From the NCBI GenBank assembly GCA_023362775.1, contig JALMGJ010000003.1, forward strand, positions 82,345,355 through 82,409,354: DNA of 64,000 nt, read 5' to 3'. The notes beneath the pieces were generated by a model, which saw only the letters and a list, made by a program, of their open reading frames with translations, did not search any database and was not told where the DNA came from. Made by a program: the position numbers and the translations under genes. Below are positions 9,585 through 20,020 of the stretch, in pieces. The stretch's first letter is position 1; each line of letters starts with the position of its first letter. This stretch comes from Charina bottae (Eukaryota > Chordata > Lepidosauria > Squamata > Charinaidae).

Positions 9585-11150
9585 CCCAAGTCCACAATAT
9601 TTAGTGAAACTGTGTGACTGCAGGAAACCTACCTATGGTATCTCACAATGTGGCTTGACCCTAGGCTAAGGGCCAACTCTGAGGCCAGTCAGATGTTCCA
9701 GCTGGTCTGCAGGTTGAACTGGATGCTGGCAGTTCCAATGGTGGCATTTGAGTCTGTCTGTAAGTGAAGCTGGTCCGAAGGAGTACCTGGCTGGAGTGCA
9801 GCTGCCAGTGCTGGCGAAGGCTAAGGTTGGTGTGCTCCTTCTGGTGGCTCAGACTATGCACTACCGCCTTGGGCAGGCAGTAGAAGAACTAACAATAACT
9901 TTGCATAACAGCCTGCCGTACCGATAACTGAAATTCATGCAATCATCCAGAAAGTGCTATACAAATACCAAGCATGATTAGTCTCCCCCACCCTCTGGTT
10001 CAAGTTCATGTCAAATGTGGGTAAGCTGCAGCCAGGTGCCCTCATCTGAAGCCTTCCAAATCCTTCTCACTTCTCTAAATGAGGCTGCTAGCGCCCAAGC
10101 TTGCTACTCCCTCTCCAAATGGCATTACTGGAATTTTTGCAGGTGAAAGCGGAGAAGTTGAATTTGGCCCAGAGACTTTCAAACCTGCCCTAACAGACTT
10201 GTTCATCAGCACTGAGATCTAATCTATTGGGAAGAACTCCCTTAATTTATCTTCATTATTGCCCCACCTGCCATCAGTTTAGCATTTAAGCCTCCCTCCG
10301 CAACAAAGGAAGCGTCTCTTCTCCCCTGGAGGGAAATGTTCACTCAGTGGGCTGGAAAAGACTGAGATGTTAAAACAGTTGAGGGGCAATAGGGATGACT
10401 GAGAAAACACCTTCTCTTTGCAAGATGTTGGGAACACCCTTCTGTCAGAAATGCCAGGATTTACAAGGCTTCCGGGCTGACCTGATGAATGACGGGGCAT
10501 GGCAGGGCGGGGGCTGGAGGGGGAGACACATAAACACTTTATTTACATTTGCCCCAAATGGCAGTCTAGGAATATTTCTTGGCCTTGTGTAACTGTGTAC
10601 GTTCCACGAGCAGTAGAGAAAAAGCACCCATCACACACCATCCAGGACAGTCACCATCCTTCCTCAGCAAATTTGGGAAGCATATTACTAAAGAGAACTC
10701 TGTTTGGGAACAATGCAAGGGTGTTAGCTAGCTAGTTTGGTCCAGTTCATGAGAACCGGCTTTTAAGTTTTTACTAGGATGAGGCTCTTCTCTGCCTGGT
10801 CTTCAGTGGAATGTAGCTGATCCATACGTAGAAGAGGAAAAGCACGGTGCTGCCCCAACCATCCAAAGAGCTGAGCAGGAGGGGTGTCCTCCCTTCCATA
10901 GCTTGAAGTACATCGGTCCTGCTGGCCCAGCTTCCCACTGTTCAACTTGCTCTACCCAATACTTGATCATGAATAGGTTGCTGCTTAATTGAGATAACAC
11001 TCCTGAAACACTGTCTTGAAGATGACTATGTCAGCATTTGACCCACAGTTATTAAGAATTAATTACAGTATTTAAAAGGAATAGGGTTAGGGTTATATTG
11101 CACATCTGCTGTTTTACCAATTGAAGAGAATATTTGTAGCTCAGGGTTGA
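9585..11150. other. Unassigned intergenic sequence
   Basis: No exon or repeat family was recognised. A short TAGGGTTAGGGTTA at about 11083-11096 is only two telomere-like units. Confidence 0.5.
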
Positions 11151-11190
11151 ACTGTGGAGTCCTTGGTGCTCTCTGAGCCTTGTTGTTTTC

Positions 11191-11235
11191 TTGCAGACGT
11201 TTCATTGCCAGGCTAGGCAACATCTTCAGTGCAAA
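11191..11235 (-). ncRNA. Hammerhead ribozyme motif of the 12-kb Penelope-like element
   Basis: On the minus strand the order is TTGCA, CTGAAGA, a stem II hairpin (TTGCC/GGCAA with a G-T pair), GAAA, ACGT, C, TGCAA. TTGCA and TGCAA form a 5-bp stem I. ACGT is self-complementary and would form stem III between two RNAs. Cleavage would follow GTC, between 11196 and 11195 in window numbering. One extra T precedes stem II. The core CTGAAGATGTTGCC also carries the codons for the last residues (TEDVA) and the stop of the element's frame. Confidence 0.75.
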
Positions 11236-11580
11236 AAGGGAGTGGGACTTGCTCTCTGTTTATATACCCTGGCTTGTCCTGCCTGTGTTGGTGGGGGTGT
11301 TGTTCTCTCCTTGGTAGTACCTTGGTTGGGCTGTTGTTTGCTGCTTGGTTGATTGACTGAGTTAATAGTTCCTTGATTAGGGTCTATTGTGTTGTTTGAT
11401 TGCTCCTCTGGTGCTAATCTTGGTGTTAATCTTTGCCTATCTGGGAGTTGATTGCTGGCAAGGAGGTGTTCTGGTCTTCTGGCTTTTCTGTTGTCTCTTA
11501 TGAATGGTATGTAAATGTTGTTTACCTCTATGTGTCTGTTGATGGCTGCTTTGTCTGAGAGCCAAGCTTCCAGGAATTCT

Positions 11581-12666
11581 CTAGAAGTTTTGGATTTGGC
11601 TTGGTTTAAGATGCTCAGTTTCCCAGTTGAAAGTATGGTTGAGTCTGTCCATGTGTTGTGAGATTAAGGAGTTTTCATTGTGTCTTCTGACTGCTAGTTT
11701 CTGTTCATGGATGCGTTCTGCTAGTATTCTGCCAGTCTGTCCTACATAGTGGCTGCTACAGTCCTTACACTGTATGTTGTAGATAACTCCTGTTTTTTCT
11801 TCTTGGGCTACTGGGTCTTTTGGGTTACTTATGATGTTCTGAAGGGTTTTGGTTGGTTTATGTGCTACGGTGATGCCATGTGGATGTAACAGTCTATTAG
11901 TAGTTTCTGAGATGTTTCTGATGTATGGCACTGTAATCTTTTTTATAGCTTCTGTTGGTTTTGCTGTGGTGGGTTGAGTGGTCAGGCACTTTTTGATGAA
12001 GTTGCGTGGGTATCCATTTTGCTGGAAGATGCTATATAAGTGGTCTGTTTCCTTTTTCTGGTGTTCTGGGTTGCTGCAGTGCGTTTGTGCTCGTCTGAAT
12101 AGTGTTCTTACACAGCTCCTCTTGTGGGAGGTTGGGTTATTGCTTTGGTAGTGGAGCACTTGGTTAGTGTGGGTAGATTTCCGGTAGACTTGTGTTTCTA
12201 GAATGCCATCATTTTCTCTACTGATGAGGATGTCCAAGAAGGGTAGTGTGTTGTTCTTTTCTTCTTCCCTTGTGAATTTTATTCCTTTGAAGATGTTGTT
12301 GATGGTTTCATGTGTTTCCTCTAGTTGTTCCTTTTTTATTATGACGAAGGTGTCATCTACATACCGGATCCATACTTTAGGTTGTATGCGTGGGAGTGCT
12401 ATCCTTTCTAGATGTTGCACTACTATCTCTGCTATGAGTCCTGAGAGTGGTGATCCCATAGGTGTTCCTTTGATTTGTTGGTATATTTGTCCATCAAACT
12501 GAAAGTAGGTGGTGAGGCAGAGGTTGATGAGGTCCATGATTCTGGGTATTTTGATCTTGGTGTATCTAGTTAGGTCAGGTGTGTTGCATAGAACTGCTGC
12601 CATGGATTCAATCGCTAGTGCTTGGTCTATGGATGTAAAGAGTGCAGTGACATCAAATGAAACCAT
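11581..12666 (-). CDS. Penelope-like RT/GIY-YIG protein, truncated and frameshifted
   Basis: The 361-residue frame begins at MVSFDVTALFTSI, contains KGTPMGSPLSGLIAEIV, then the YVDDTF catalytic box near residue 100, and later NTLPFLDILI. Near residue 283 it has GVIYNIQCKDCSSHYVGQTGR, the start of a GIY-YIG nuclease. Such proteins cut the target and prime reverse transcription from it. The frame ends prematurely in NF-stop because of a frameshift; about 120 further codons of the nuclease side remain readable in the next frame. The start given is only the first ATG; the coding match begins further upstream. Confidence 0.83.
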   Translation of the reverse strand: MVSFDVTALFTSIDQALAIESMAAVLCNTPDLTRYTKIKIPRIMDLINLCLTTYFQFDGQIYQQIKGTPMGSPLSGLIAEIVVQHLERIALPRIQPKVWIRYVDDTFVIIKKEQLEETHETINNIFKGIKFTREEEKNNTLPFLDILISRENDGILETQVYRKSTHTNQVLHYQSNNPTSHKRSCVRTLFRRAQTHCSNPEHQKKETDHLYSIFQQNGYPRNFIKKCLTTQPTTAKPTEAIKKITVPYIRNISETTNRLLHPHGITVAHKPTKTLQNIISNPKDPVAQEEKTGVIYNIQCKDCSSHYVGQTGRILAERIHEQKLAVRRHNENSLISQHMDRLNHTFNWETEHLKPSQIQNF

Positions 12667-12885
12667 AATTTCATCTTCATCTATTTTTAGGTCTTTGATT
12701 TTCTGGAGGCACTGTAATGGGGAGTTGATAGAGTATTCACTCTCCTCTGTGAAATGCCCAAGTTTTCTTGTAAGTTCTTTAACTATGTTGTATGTGGGGG
12801 TCCCTGGTAACGATACAATTGGGTGGAGTGGTATGTCAGGTTTGTGTATTTTATCTGCTGTTTTTAATATTTCAAAGGATCACAA

Positions 12886-13128
12886 CACTGAAGACTCTTG
12901 TTTTGGTGTGTGGGGATCAGTTAAGAAATATAATTTTGTAGGCTGGATTTTTAGATATTTATTGCATTAAAAAGATGTAGTGTGCAGAGAATCCTGCCAT
13001 CTTCCATATAGTTAGCATTTCTATTGAAAGCAAAAGGAAGCATCATGAGTCAAACAGCAATAAATAACATTTTCCTAGCTGCAATGTCCCCATCCCCCAA
13101 TAAAGTTCCTATTTTTATTGTAACTATT
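12886..13128. other. Unassigned sequence
   Basis: No repeat or gene recognised. Confidence 0.5.
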
Positions 13129-13375
13129 GTGTGGAATGAGAGCCAGTTTGGTGTAGTGGTTAAGGCACCAGGCTAGAAACCGGGAGACTGTGAGTTCTAG
13201 TCCTGCCTTAGGCTCGAAGTGAGTTGGGTGACCTTGGGCCAATCACTCTCTCTCAGCCCTAGGAAGGAGGCAATGGCAAGCCACTTCTGAAATCTTGCCA
13301 AGAAAACTGCAGTCTCCAGGAGTCAACACTGACTCAAAGGCACAAAACAAAAATAAAATAAAAGTGTGTGGAATG
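13129..13375 (+). mobile_element. Sauria-type tRNA-derived SINE with target-site duplication
   Basis: The head is tRNA-like (GTAGTGGTTAAGGC for box A, GTTCTAGTCC for box B). The tail (ATGGCAAGCCACTTCTGAAA, then TTGCCAAGAAAACTGCAG) is the Bov-B-related end of Sauria SINEs. A perfect 10-bp duplication GTGTGGAATG flanks it (13129-13138 and 13366-13375). The family is typical of squamates and supports the taxonomic call. Confidence 0.9.
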
Positions 13376-14107
13376 TATTTCTAATAGTGGCACAGCTATT
13401 CTATTGAGCTACATCCAACATTATGCAAGCACACTTCTTACGTAAGCTTGTACAATGTGACTTCTCTTCATTCCTCTTTCTCCAGGATCCTAAATTTATT
13501 TTAGAAGTCTCCTGACCCTCTGGGTCAAATTAAGGGGGACACAAGAGAATGTCACAGTTGGCTATAAATCATAAAGTGTTTTTATTTTTTATTTTAAATA
13601 GCTGCTAACCACTTCCCCAAATCAACAAAGAAATACTAATTTAGCACTTTTAAAAACTTAGTCACAGTTCCATGATGGAACAAATACTCCATCCCATCAA
13701 AGGTTATTGGTCCCAATTGTTAGTTTATTACCTCCAAGAAAAGGATTCACCAATACTACTATGAGAAAAGACCTCTGCCTAACAATATGAAGCATTTTCC
13801 TAGACAACTAAATTATATTTCTTAAAGAAAACTTGCAGGTACAAGAGGAATGAGTTTAATCTCAAAATCTAATTTTGAGATTTAGGCTCTTCTATACAGC
13901 TGCCATTTTCACTGTTCTTACCCTAATAATTTTCCAACTTCCATGCAGTGTCCAGCAATGGTTCCCCACTTTCTACCCTCTGTGCCAGCCAGTTTTCCCT
14001 CCAGGCAGCCAATAAGGAAAAACAGGAAGCTGCCCACTCATCCCAACTACTATTGAGGGATAGACAAAGATGTTTATTCATTCATTATACCACCTCATCT
14101 GAGGGAG
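13376..14107. other. Unassigned AT-rich sequence
   Basis: No feature recognised. Confidence 0.5.
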
Positions 14108-15035
14108 GATATCACAGAATCATAGTGTTGGAGGTCTTGTAGTCCAACCCCCTGTCCAGGAGATAAATCTTCTATCAATCCCAGACATATGCTGGCCAAT
14201 TTTTGTTTGAAATCTCCAGTGATGGAACACGCACAACTCCAGAATGCAGGCTGTTCCATTGCTTAATAGTTTTCACAAACTGGAAATTTCTCCTTAGCTT
14301 TGTGTTTGGATCTCCCTCTGTATAGTTTCCACCCTTTGGTTCTTGTCCTAACCTTAGGCACTAAGAGAATAGATCCACATCCTCTTCTCTGTGACAGTTC
14401 TTCAAGTATTGGAAGACCTGACTTAGGGTAAACCATTCTTTTAACTATTCATCATAGGATTTAGCTTCCAAGCCCCTCACCATCTTTGTTGCTCTTCTCT
14501 GCACTCTTTCCAGTACCCCAACATCCTTCTTGTATTGTTGCGACCAAAACTAGACATAGTATCCCAGGTGCAGTTTGACTAGTGCAGCATAGAATGATGC
14601 AGGCCAAGATTGCATTGGCTCTTTTGGCAGCTACATGCACACTACTGGTTCATGCTTAATCTGTGGTCTATTAAAATATCCAGATCCTTCTCACAAGTGC
14701 TACTGCTGAGCCAGCTACCACCTCTCTTGTACCTGTACATCTTATTTTTTCCTATCTATGTACAGAACCCTACATTTATCACAACTGAACTGCATTTTGT
14801 TGGAAAAGGCCCAATGTTCAAGTCTATCAAGATCCTTTTGAACCTTGAGCCTGTCTTCTGAGATGTTAGCAATCCCTTCCCTCTGCCCCAGCTTTGTATT
14901 GTCTGATAATCTGACGAACATCCCTTCTATCCACTCAACTGAGTTTTTAATAAAAATTTTGAACAGCACAAGACCCACGACAGAATTCTGAGGTACCCCT
15001 CTGCATACCTCTCTCCATGTAGATATAATGATAAT
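14108..15035 (-). mobile_element. CR1 LINE relic
   Basis: The 3' end at the left shows ATCACAGAATCATAG, the ATTCTATGAT-type terminus of CR1, followed by the CR1 3' region (in reverse: AGAAATTTCC, CCAACCCCCTGTCC). At 14742-15035 the minus frame reads GVPQNSVVGLVLFKIF and SDNTKLG, then KVQKDLDRLEHWA. These correspond to the CR1 RT boxes GVPQGSVLGP and ADDTKLG with substitutions. Many stops and drift make this an old, dead copy, unlike the younger L2 and Bov-B copies. Confidence 0.82.
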
Positions 15036-16069
15036 CCTGAGATATAAAGGAGAACAAAGTAAGAATCCTCGCCAAGAGGAAGCCACCTCATCCCATAGTT
15101 TCAGACAAGTGTGACAAAATGACACTTTTTGTAGTTCTTGCAATGTTTCCTCTAGAGCAGAAGCCAAGCTGATTAATTTGGCCAGAAGCCCAATGACATA
15201 AATACATAAAAGACATAAAGACATAAAAGAGCAACACCAATCTCAAATTGCTCTGTTACTGATATATGAAAGGGGCCTCAGAGCAAGACAATGGTATGAC
15301 AAAATAAGGTAGATGTACTTTTCTTACCTGAGAGTTACTTAAACCAGCCTCCCTCATTTTGCTACCTCCAGTTGCTGGGAAATGTAGGGTAGCACATCTG
15401 GAGGGGTCCAAAGAGGGAAGGCTACTTTAAACTGTTGGATAAGAGAGGCAAAAGGGACAAATATTCTCTCTCTTTTAAAAGGAGAACTCACTTAATTGGT
15501 AACTCTAATAATAATCAGAGTCTTCGATGTGCTTCTTTACATAATTTATCTGCTGCACTCATTTTTCCACTGAATGTGCACATTTCTCTCTTAAAAAGCA
15601 GATGTTTTCTATCTAGTGGTGCTTTTAAAAAGGGATGAGTCTTGTCAGGGATTTTCTGTTCCACTCAGATGGCCTTCCTAAATTATGTGTATTAAGTGTC
15701 TGCAACAATCCCAACAGAAGATCATGTTCTAATAATCTTCAATTTCTACATATCTGATATAAGCAGCTAGTGGGAGAGTTAATTGGTTTAAGGATGGATC
15801 ACAAAGAACCGAGACAGAGCACTTGGGGAGTGAATTATGCCAAGTCTATCAGAAATACATGTCAGACTTTGCTAGGTAATTTAACATACAGATGCGAGTT
15901 TTCTCAATATAGGATGAATAAAATTAAATATTAGCCACAGCACTGACAATTCTTAATAGGCCACCTTTATACCATTGGTTTTGATACTAATGAAGAAGTA
16001 TCGACAACATGAGCTTAAAAATAAACATGCAAATGATTAATGTTTTAACAAAGTTTTCAAAAAGTTTTA
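15036..16069. other. Unassigned sequence
   Basis: No exon or repeat recognised. Confidence 0.5.
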
Positions 16070-16139
16070 GGAAGGAAGGAAGGAAGGAAGGAAGGAAGGA
16101 AGGAAGGAAGGAAGGAAGGAAGGAAGGAAGGAAGGAAGG
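16070..16139 (+). repeat. (AAGG)n microsatellite
   Basis: About 17 uninterrupted GGAA/AAGG units. Confidence 0.97.
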
Positions 16140-16396
16140 TTCATATTCTTATTTGGCTGACAAAAGAATACATGTGTACCCAGAAATAAGCCCCACTAAA
16201 TTCAGTAGAATGTACTTCCAGGTAAATATATAGCAACTTTCTCCAACATGTGTTTCTTCAAATGAGTTGGGATCAGTGGGAGTCTTAGGGGTGAGCAAGT
16301 CAGGTAATTGCCCAGGGCCCTACATTTTGAGCCCCACTCATTTTGGCATAGTTTCAGTAAACAAAAAAGTAAACCTTGCAATGTCTCAATTTCAGT

Positions 16397-16598
16397 AAAC
16401 TATTGTTGTTGTTGTTGTTCAGTCATTTAGTCGTGTCCGACTCTTCGTGACCTCATGGACCATAGTACGCCAGGCCTTCCTGTCCTCCACTGTCTCCCGG
16501 AGTTTACTCAAATTCATGTTCATTACATCGGTGATGCTATCTAACCATCTCATCCTCTGCCGTCCCCTTCTCCTTTTGCCTTCAATACCAATGTCATT
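16397..16598 (-). mobile_element. Bov-B (RTE) 3' end, 5'-truncated
   Basis: On the minus strand it encodes the Bov-B C-terminus and ends in GTCCGACTCTTCGTGACC reversed, then an (AAC)n tail. It is closely similar to the Bov-B end at 28.3-28.7 kb (same GATGTAATGAACATGAATTTG region) and less similar to the copy at 53.5 kb. Confidence 0.87.
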
Positions 16599-17134
16599 AT
16601 CACATTGTGTTCTCTTATGCTATTAGGTGAAGATATATGATATTATCAATTTGTGCTCTGTTATCAGATGCCTATATATGAAGACAGGATGATGAAGTCT
16701 TCATCAAGAAGATATATAATAAAAACAGAATTTAACTTTTTGTTGTTTGCTTTCATTTTTGAGTTGCAGTCATTACACTTTCAAGGCTATATCATGGGTT
16801 GAGAAATTTTGGCAGAAATTTAAATATATCAGAATTGCTGAAATTGCCAATAGGTTATAAAAATCAGCCTTCCCAGAGGGCCCCAAGGAATCTAAAGCCA
16901 CCACTGACTGGCATAGCAAGTCCAGGAATTTCTAGACACATTAACCTTTGGGAAAGATGGTAAATGGGATTGCAGGCACAGAATGGCCAACTATCATACA
17001 ATCTAATTTCCTTTCATGCAGTGGGACTTTTCCTTTTGTACATTAGCACTTACTGCTCCATTATAGGAGATGTGAAGGACAACTTGCGGACCATGTGTGT
17101 TTATCATCAGATGGATACAAATATTAGCTGTTTG
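16599..17134. other. Unassigned sequence
   Basis: No feature recognised. Confidence 0.5.
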
Positions 17135-18306
17135 TATTAATTAGCTTTAATTAAATCACCTCAATCACCTCGATTGACCAGACTGTTGCCGGACAGAATC
17201 CTGCTGGTCGCAACTCGCTTTCTATTCATCTTGAATCCTGGCTTTTCTTCTCCAGGTTTGGCCAAAGTTCTTGACTATTGGGTCTTCCCATCTCTTTGGA
17301 GGTCAGCCAAGAGGTCTTTTTAATTCTCTTGGATACCATTTGGCAACTGCTGTTGTCGAACGGCCATCCGACATGCGCGCAACGTGTCCTGCCCAGCGTA
17401 GCTTCTGTTTGCGATATTCGACAATGACATCATTTATTCCACTTCATGCTCTAATCTGACTATTTGGGATGTGGTCTCAGAGAGAAACTTTCAGCATGGA
17501 TCTTTCCATAGCCCTTACTGCTCTTGAAAGCTCTTCCTCTTCTGCCTTTGTTAGCGACCATGTTTCACTTCCATATAGCACCACCGGTAAGACAGTCGAA
17601 TTAAAAAGATTAGCACGCAGTTTTCTGTCAATCTTCTCATTTTGTAAGACTTCTCTGATGGAGTTGTATCTAGCCCATCCAGCTTTCTTTCTTCTGACCA
17701 GTTCTTCTCTTTGATCGTGGTTTTCTGATTAGCCGTCCCAGGTAGACATAGTGGTCAACCACTTTGATGAGTTCATTCTCAAGCCTCATTTGGAATTTTG
17801 GAAGGTTCCCTGTCTGCATATATTTTGGTTTAGTGCGATTCATCTTTAGACCCACCTTTCTGCTTTTGGTGTCAAGTTGTCGAAGCATTTTTTGCAGCTT
17901 TCGAGCATCTTTTGCGATCAGTACAACATTGTCCGCAAATCTGAGATGGTTTATCTTCTCTCCGTTTACATTGATTCCGTCTTTCCAATTCTCTGCGCGT
18001 ATATTTTCCAGGCAAGCATTGAAAAGTTTAGGTGAAATTGTATCGCCTTGCTTTACACCTTTCTCTACTGGTATTCGTATTTCGGTTTCGAAGAGGAAGG
18101 TTATATTTGTGAAGCAGTTGGTGTTTGCTTCTTTGAGCAGCACAATGTAGTCGGAGTTGATTCCTTGATCACTGATCGCTTGCATTGCTGCATTGACTTC
18201 GACACTATCAAATGCTTTTTCATAATCCACAAATGCAATCGCAAGTGGAAATTTATATTCTCTTGACCATTCGATGAGCTGAGTAAGAGTGAATATATGA
18301 TCACTC
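17135..18306 (-). mobile_element. RTE-clade LINE relic, distinct from Bov-B
   Basis: The minus strand carries the second half of an RTE-type protein: FVDYEKAFDSVE, GVKQGDTISPKLF, LRFADNVVLIA (YADD equivalent FADN), VGLKMN, then in shifted frames a C-terminal part with VVLYGSETWS, RWAGHVARMSDGR and GRPPKRWED. The DYEKAFDS and QGDTISPKLF wording is that of the RTE-1/RTE-RTE group, not of Bov-B (DYSKAFDC, QGCILSPYLF). The 5' side breaks at about 18306. The 3' end is AT-rich near 17135-17160. Damage includes a frameshift near 17700 and several stops, so it is inactive but not very old. Confidence 0.8.
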
Positions 18307-18308
18307 AC
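17670..18308 (-). pseudogene. RTE reverse transcriptase fragment
   Basis: This 212-codon block is the longest open piece of the RTE relic. It includes the palm motifs and the domain behind them (LDTKSRKVGLKMN, VVDHYVYLGRLI). The catalytic FADD reads FADN, so one aspartate is lost. At the end of the block the frame shifts: the sequence expected after YLGRLI continues in a different frame down to about 17230. Confidence 0.78.
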
Positions 18309-18664
18309 TATTTAATTAAATACCAAAATATATTTAAGTTTATCATCCCATGCATATATTTAAATACCGAAACTAACTGAAAAGACTAATGGGTATATAA
18401 ATTTTAAAAATAATTAATCCCATCTTCCGTATCTCATTTTGCATTTACTACAGAGTTTCAAAAAGAGAGAACATTTAACATTTAACTTGTTATCAGAAAA
18501 GAATTGGGATCTTTCTCCTACAGTATACCTTTAATAGACTGATACCCAGAAACGAGTGTATGAATGCTTTTGCAACCCTGTATCTATTGTCAGCAAAAGC
18601 ATCAGATATTATATGTGACTTTTTTTAAAGGGTGAACTAATACCTTCAACATTATGCATAAGCT
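18307..18664. other. Unassigned sequence
   Basis: No feature recognised. Confidence 0.5.
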
Positions 18665-19018
18665 AGTGCATGGGGGCGTGGTGGCTCAGCGGGTAAGACG
18701 CCAGGCTTGTTGATCAGAAGATCGCAAGTTCTGAGGTTCGAATCCCTAGCCCTGCGGGCGGAGTGAGCTCCCACACTAGCTCCAGCTCTTGCCAACCTAG
18801 CAATTCGAAAGCATGCAAATGCAAGTAGATTAATAGGTACCACTTTGGTGGGTAGGTAACAGCATTCCGCGCGCGTCATGAGGCCACATGACCGTGGAAG
18901 CATCTTTGGACAACGCTGGCTCTTCGGCTAACAAACGGAGATGAGCACCGGCCCCTAGAGTCGGACACGACTGCACAAATGTGCGGGGGGAACCTTTAAC
19001 TTTTTTTTTTAGTGCATG
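18665..19018 (+). mobile_element. Squamate tRNA-derived SINE, copy 1, with target-site duplication
   Basis: A tRNA-like head (TGGCTCAGCGGGTAAGACG for box A, GGTTCGAATCC for box B) gives an RNA polymerase III promoter. The body ends in TAGAGTCGGACACGACTG and GGGGGAACCTTTAAC. The 8-bp duplication AGTGCATG flanks it (18665-18672, 19011-19018). It is the only copy of this family on the plus strand. The AGTCGGACACGACTG end resembles the Bov-B end AGTCGGAAACGACTG. Confidence 0.9.
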
Positions 19019-19654
19019 AAACCATATATTTGTTCATTATGTTAACTGTGGAATCAGTGACTGGGCCACAAAATAATACAGACATAATGTACTTTTGAAG
19101 CAATAAAGCCCTGAAGTATTGGATGTTCTTGCTCAAGGCCACAGATAACCAATTTGCACCCCTTAACAAAATACTTCATTCCACTGTTTCTCCATAGGAC
19201 TGAATTTTCTACAGTATTTCATCACCACCACCACTACCAGACACTAAACATTCCATGATATAGAATACAATTATTCCTCTTTGGGGTGTCTGACGGATTT
19301 ATTTGGTTTGCGCAGTCAAATGTTTTTTCCTAATGGTGAGGGTTATGTTTTAGGGCTTTTTGGTACTTCTCCAAACATTGGGTTTTCCCCAAGTATGCCA
19401 AAAATCCTTCTCTACTTGTTCTTCAGTGGTTCTCCTTTGGACACAGAGCTGTTAGCTTTCATCATCTGGGTCTGCTATGAACAGAAGAATAGCATGGCAG
19501 CAAGGGCATCTCTGAGCAAAAATAGAAATAATCCTACTAGAATTGTTATCATCCATTCATCTCTGTTGTAATATGTGAAAAAGTCTTCAGTTTCTGCCCA
19601 ACTAAAAATGGTACTTTCTCTTGTACCTTTTCTTTCACACAGTAGGAATTCTAT
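19019..19654. other. Unassigned sequence, possible membrane-segment ORF remnant
   Basis: The minus frame near 19475-19560 reads WMITILVGLFLFLLRDALAA, a membrane-like stretch. I recognise no family and no splice sites, and it is probably chance or a decayed copy. Confidence 0.35.
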
Positions 19655-20020
19655 TTCACACATCCTAGGTAAAGGGTAAAGGTTCCCCCCGCACATTTGT
19701 GCAGTCGTGTCCGACTCTAGGGGCCGGTGCTCATCTCCGTTTGTTAGCCAAAGAGCCAGCGTTGTCCGAAGACGCTTCCACGGTCATGTGGCCGCATGAC
19801 ACGCGCGGAACGCTTTTACCTTCCCACCGAAGTGGTACCTATTAATCTACTTGCATTTGCATGCTTTCGAATTGCTAGGTTGGCAAGAACTGGGGCTAGT
19901 GTGGGAGCTCACTCCATCACATGGGGCTAGGGATTCGAACCTCTGAACTTGCGATATTCCGATCGACAAGCCTGGCGTCTTACCCGCTGAGCCACCACGC
20001 CCCTATGTTCACACATCCTA
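19655..20020 (-). mobile_element. Squamate tRNA-derived SINE, copy 2, with target-site duplication
   Basis: A full-length copy with the head at the right. It is flanked by the 13-bp duplication TTCACACATCCTA (19655-19667, 20008-20020). The perfect duplication suggests a recent insertion. Confidence 0.92.

Larger units (their letters stand above)
11150..12885 (-). mobile_element. Penelope-like retroelement with GIY-YIG end, 5'-truncated
   Basis: The minus strand reads from a truncated start at about 12880 (KIHKPDIPLHPIVS) through the RT to a GIY-YIG nuclease region, followed by a 3' region containing a hammerhead motif. The distal end near 11150 has the usual terminal stretch. The frame is open upstream of the first ATG (12666) to about 12880. 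Near 11595 the frame changes: the natural continuation (SREFLEAWLSDKAAINRHIE) lies in another frame and runs to a stop at about 11217. This copy is a different subfamily from the one at 1-973. Confidence 0.87.

Noticed and set aside
11083..11096. Interstitial telomere repeat
   Set aside because: Only two TTAGGG-like units.
16070..16139. KEGR-repeat protein
   Set aside because: Translation of an AAGG microsatellite.
18673..18760. tRNA gene
   Set aside because: Boxes A and B belong to a SINE head; the body and target-site duplication prove it.
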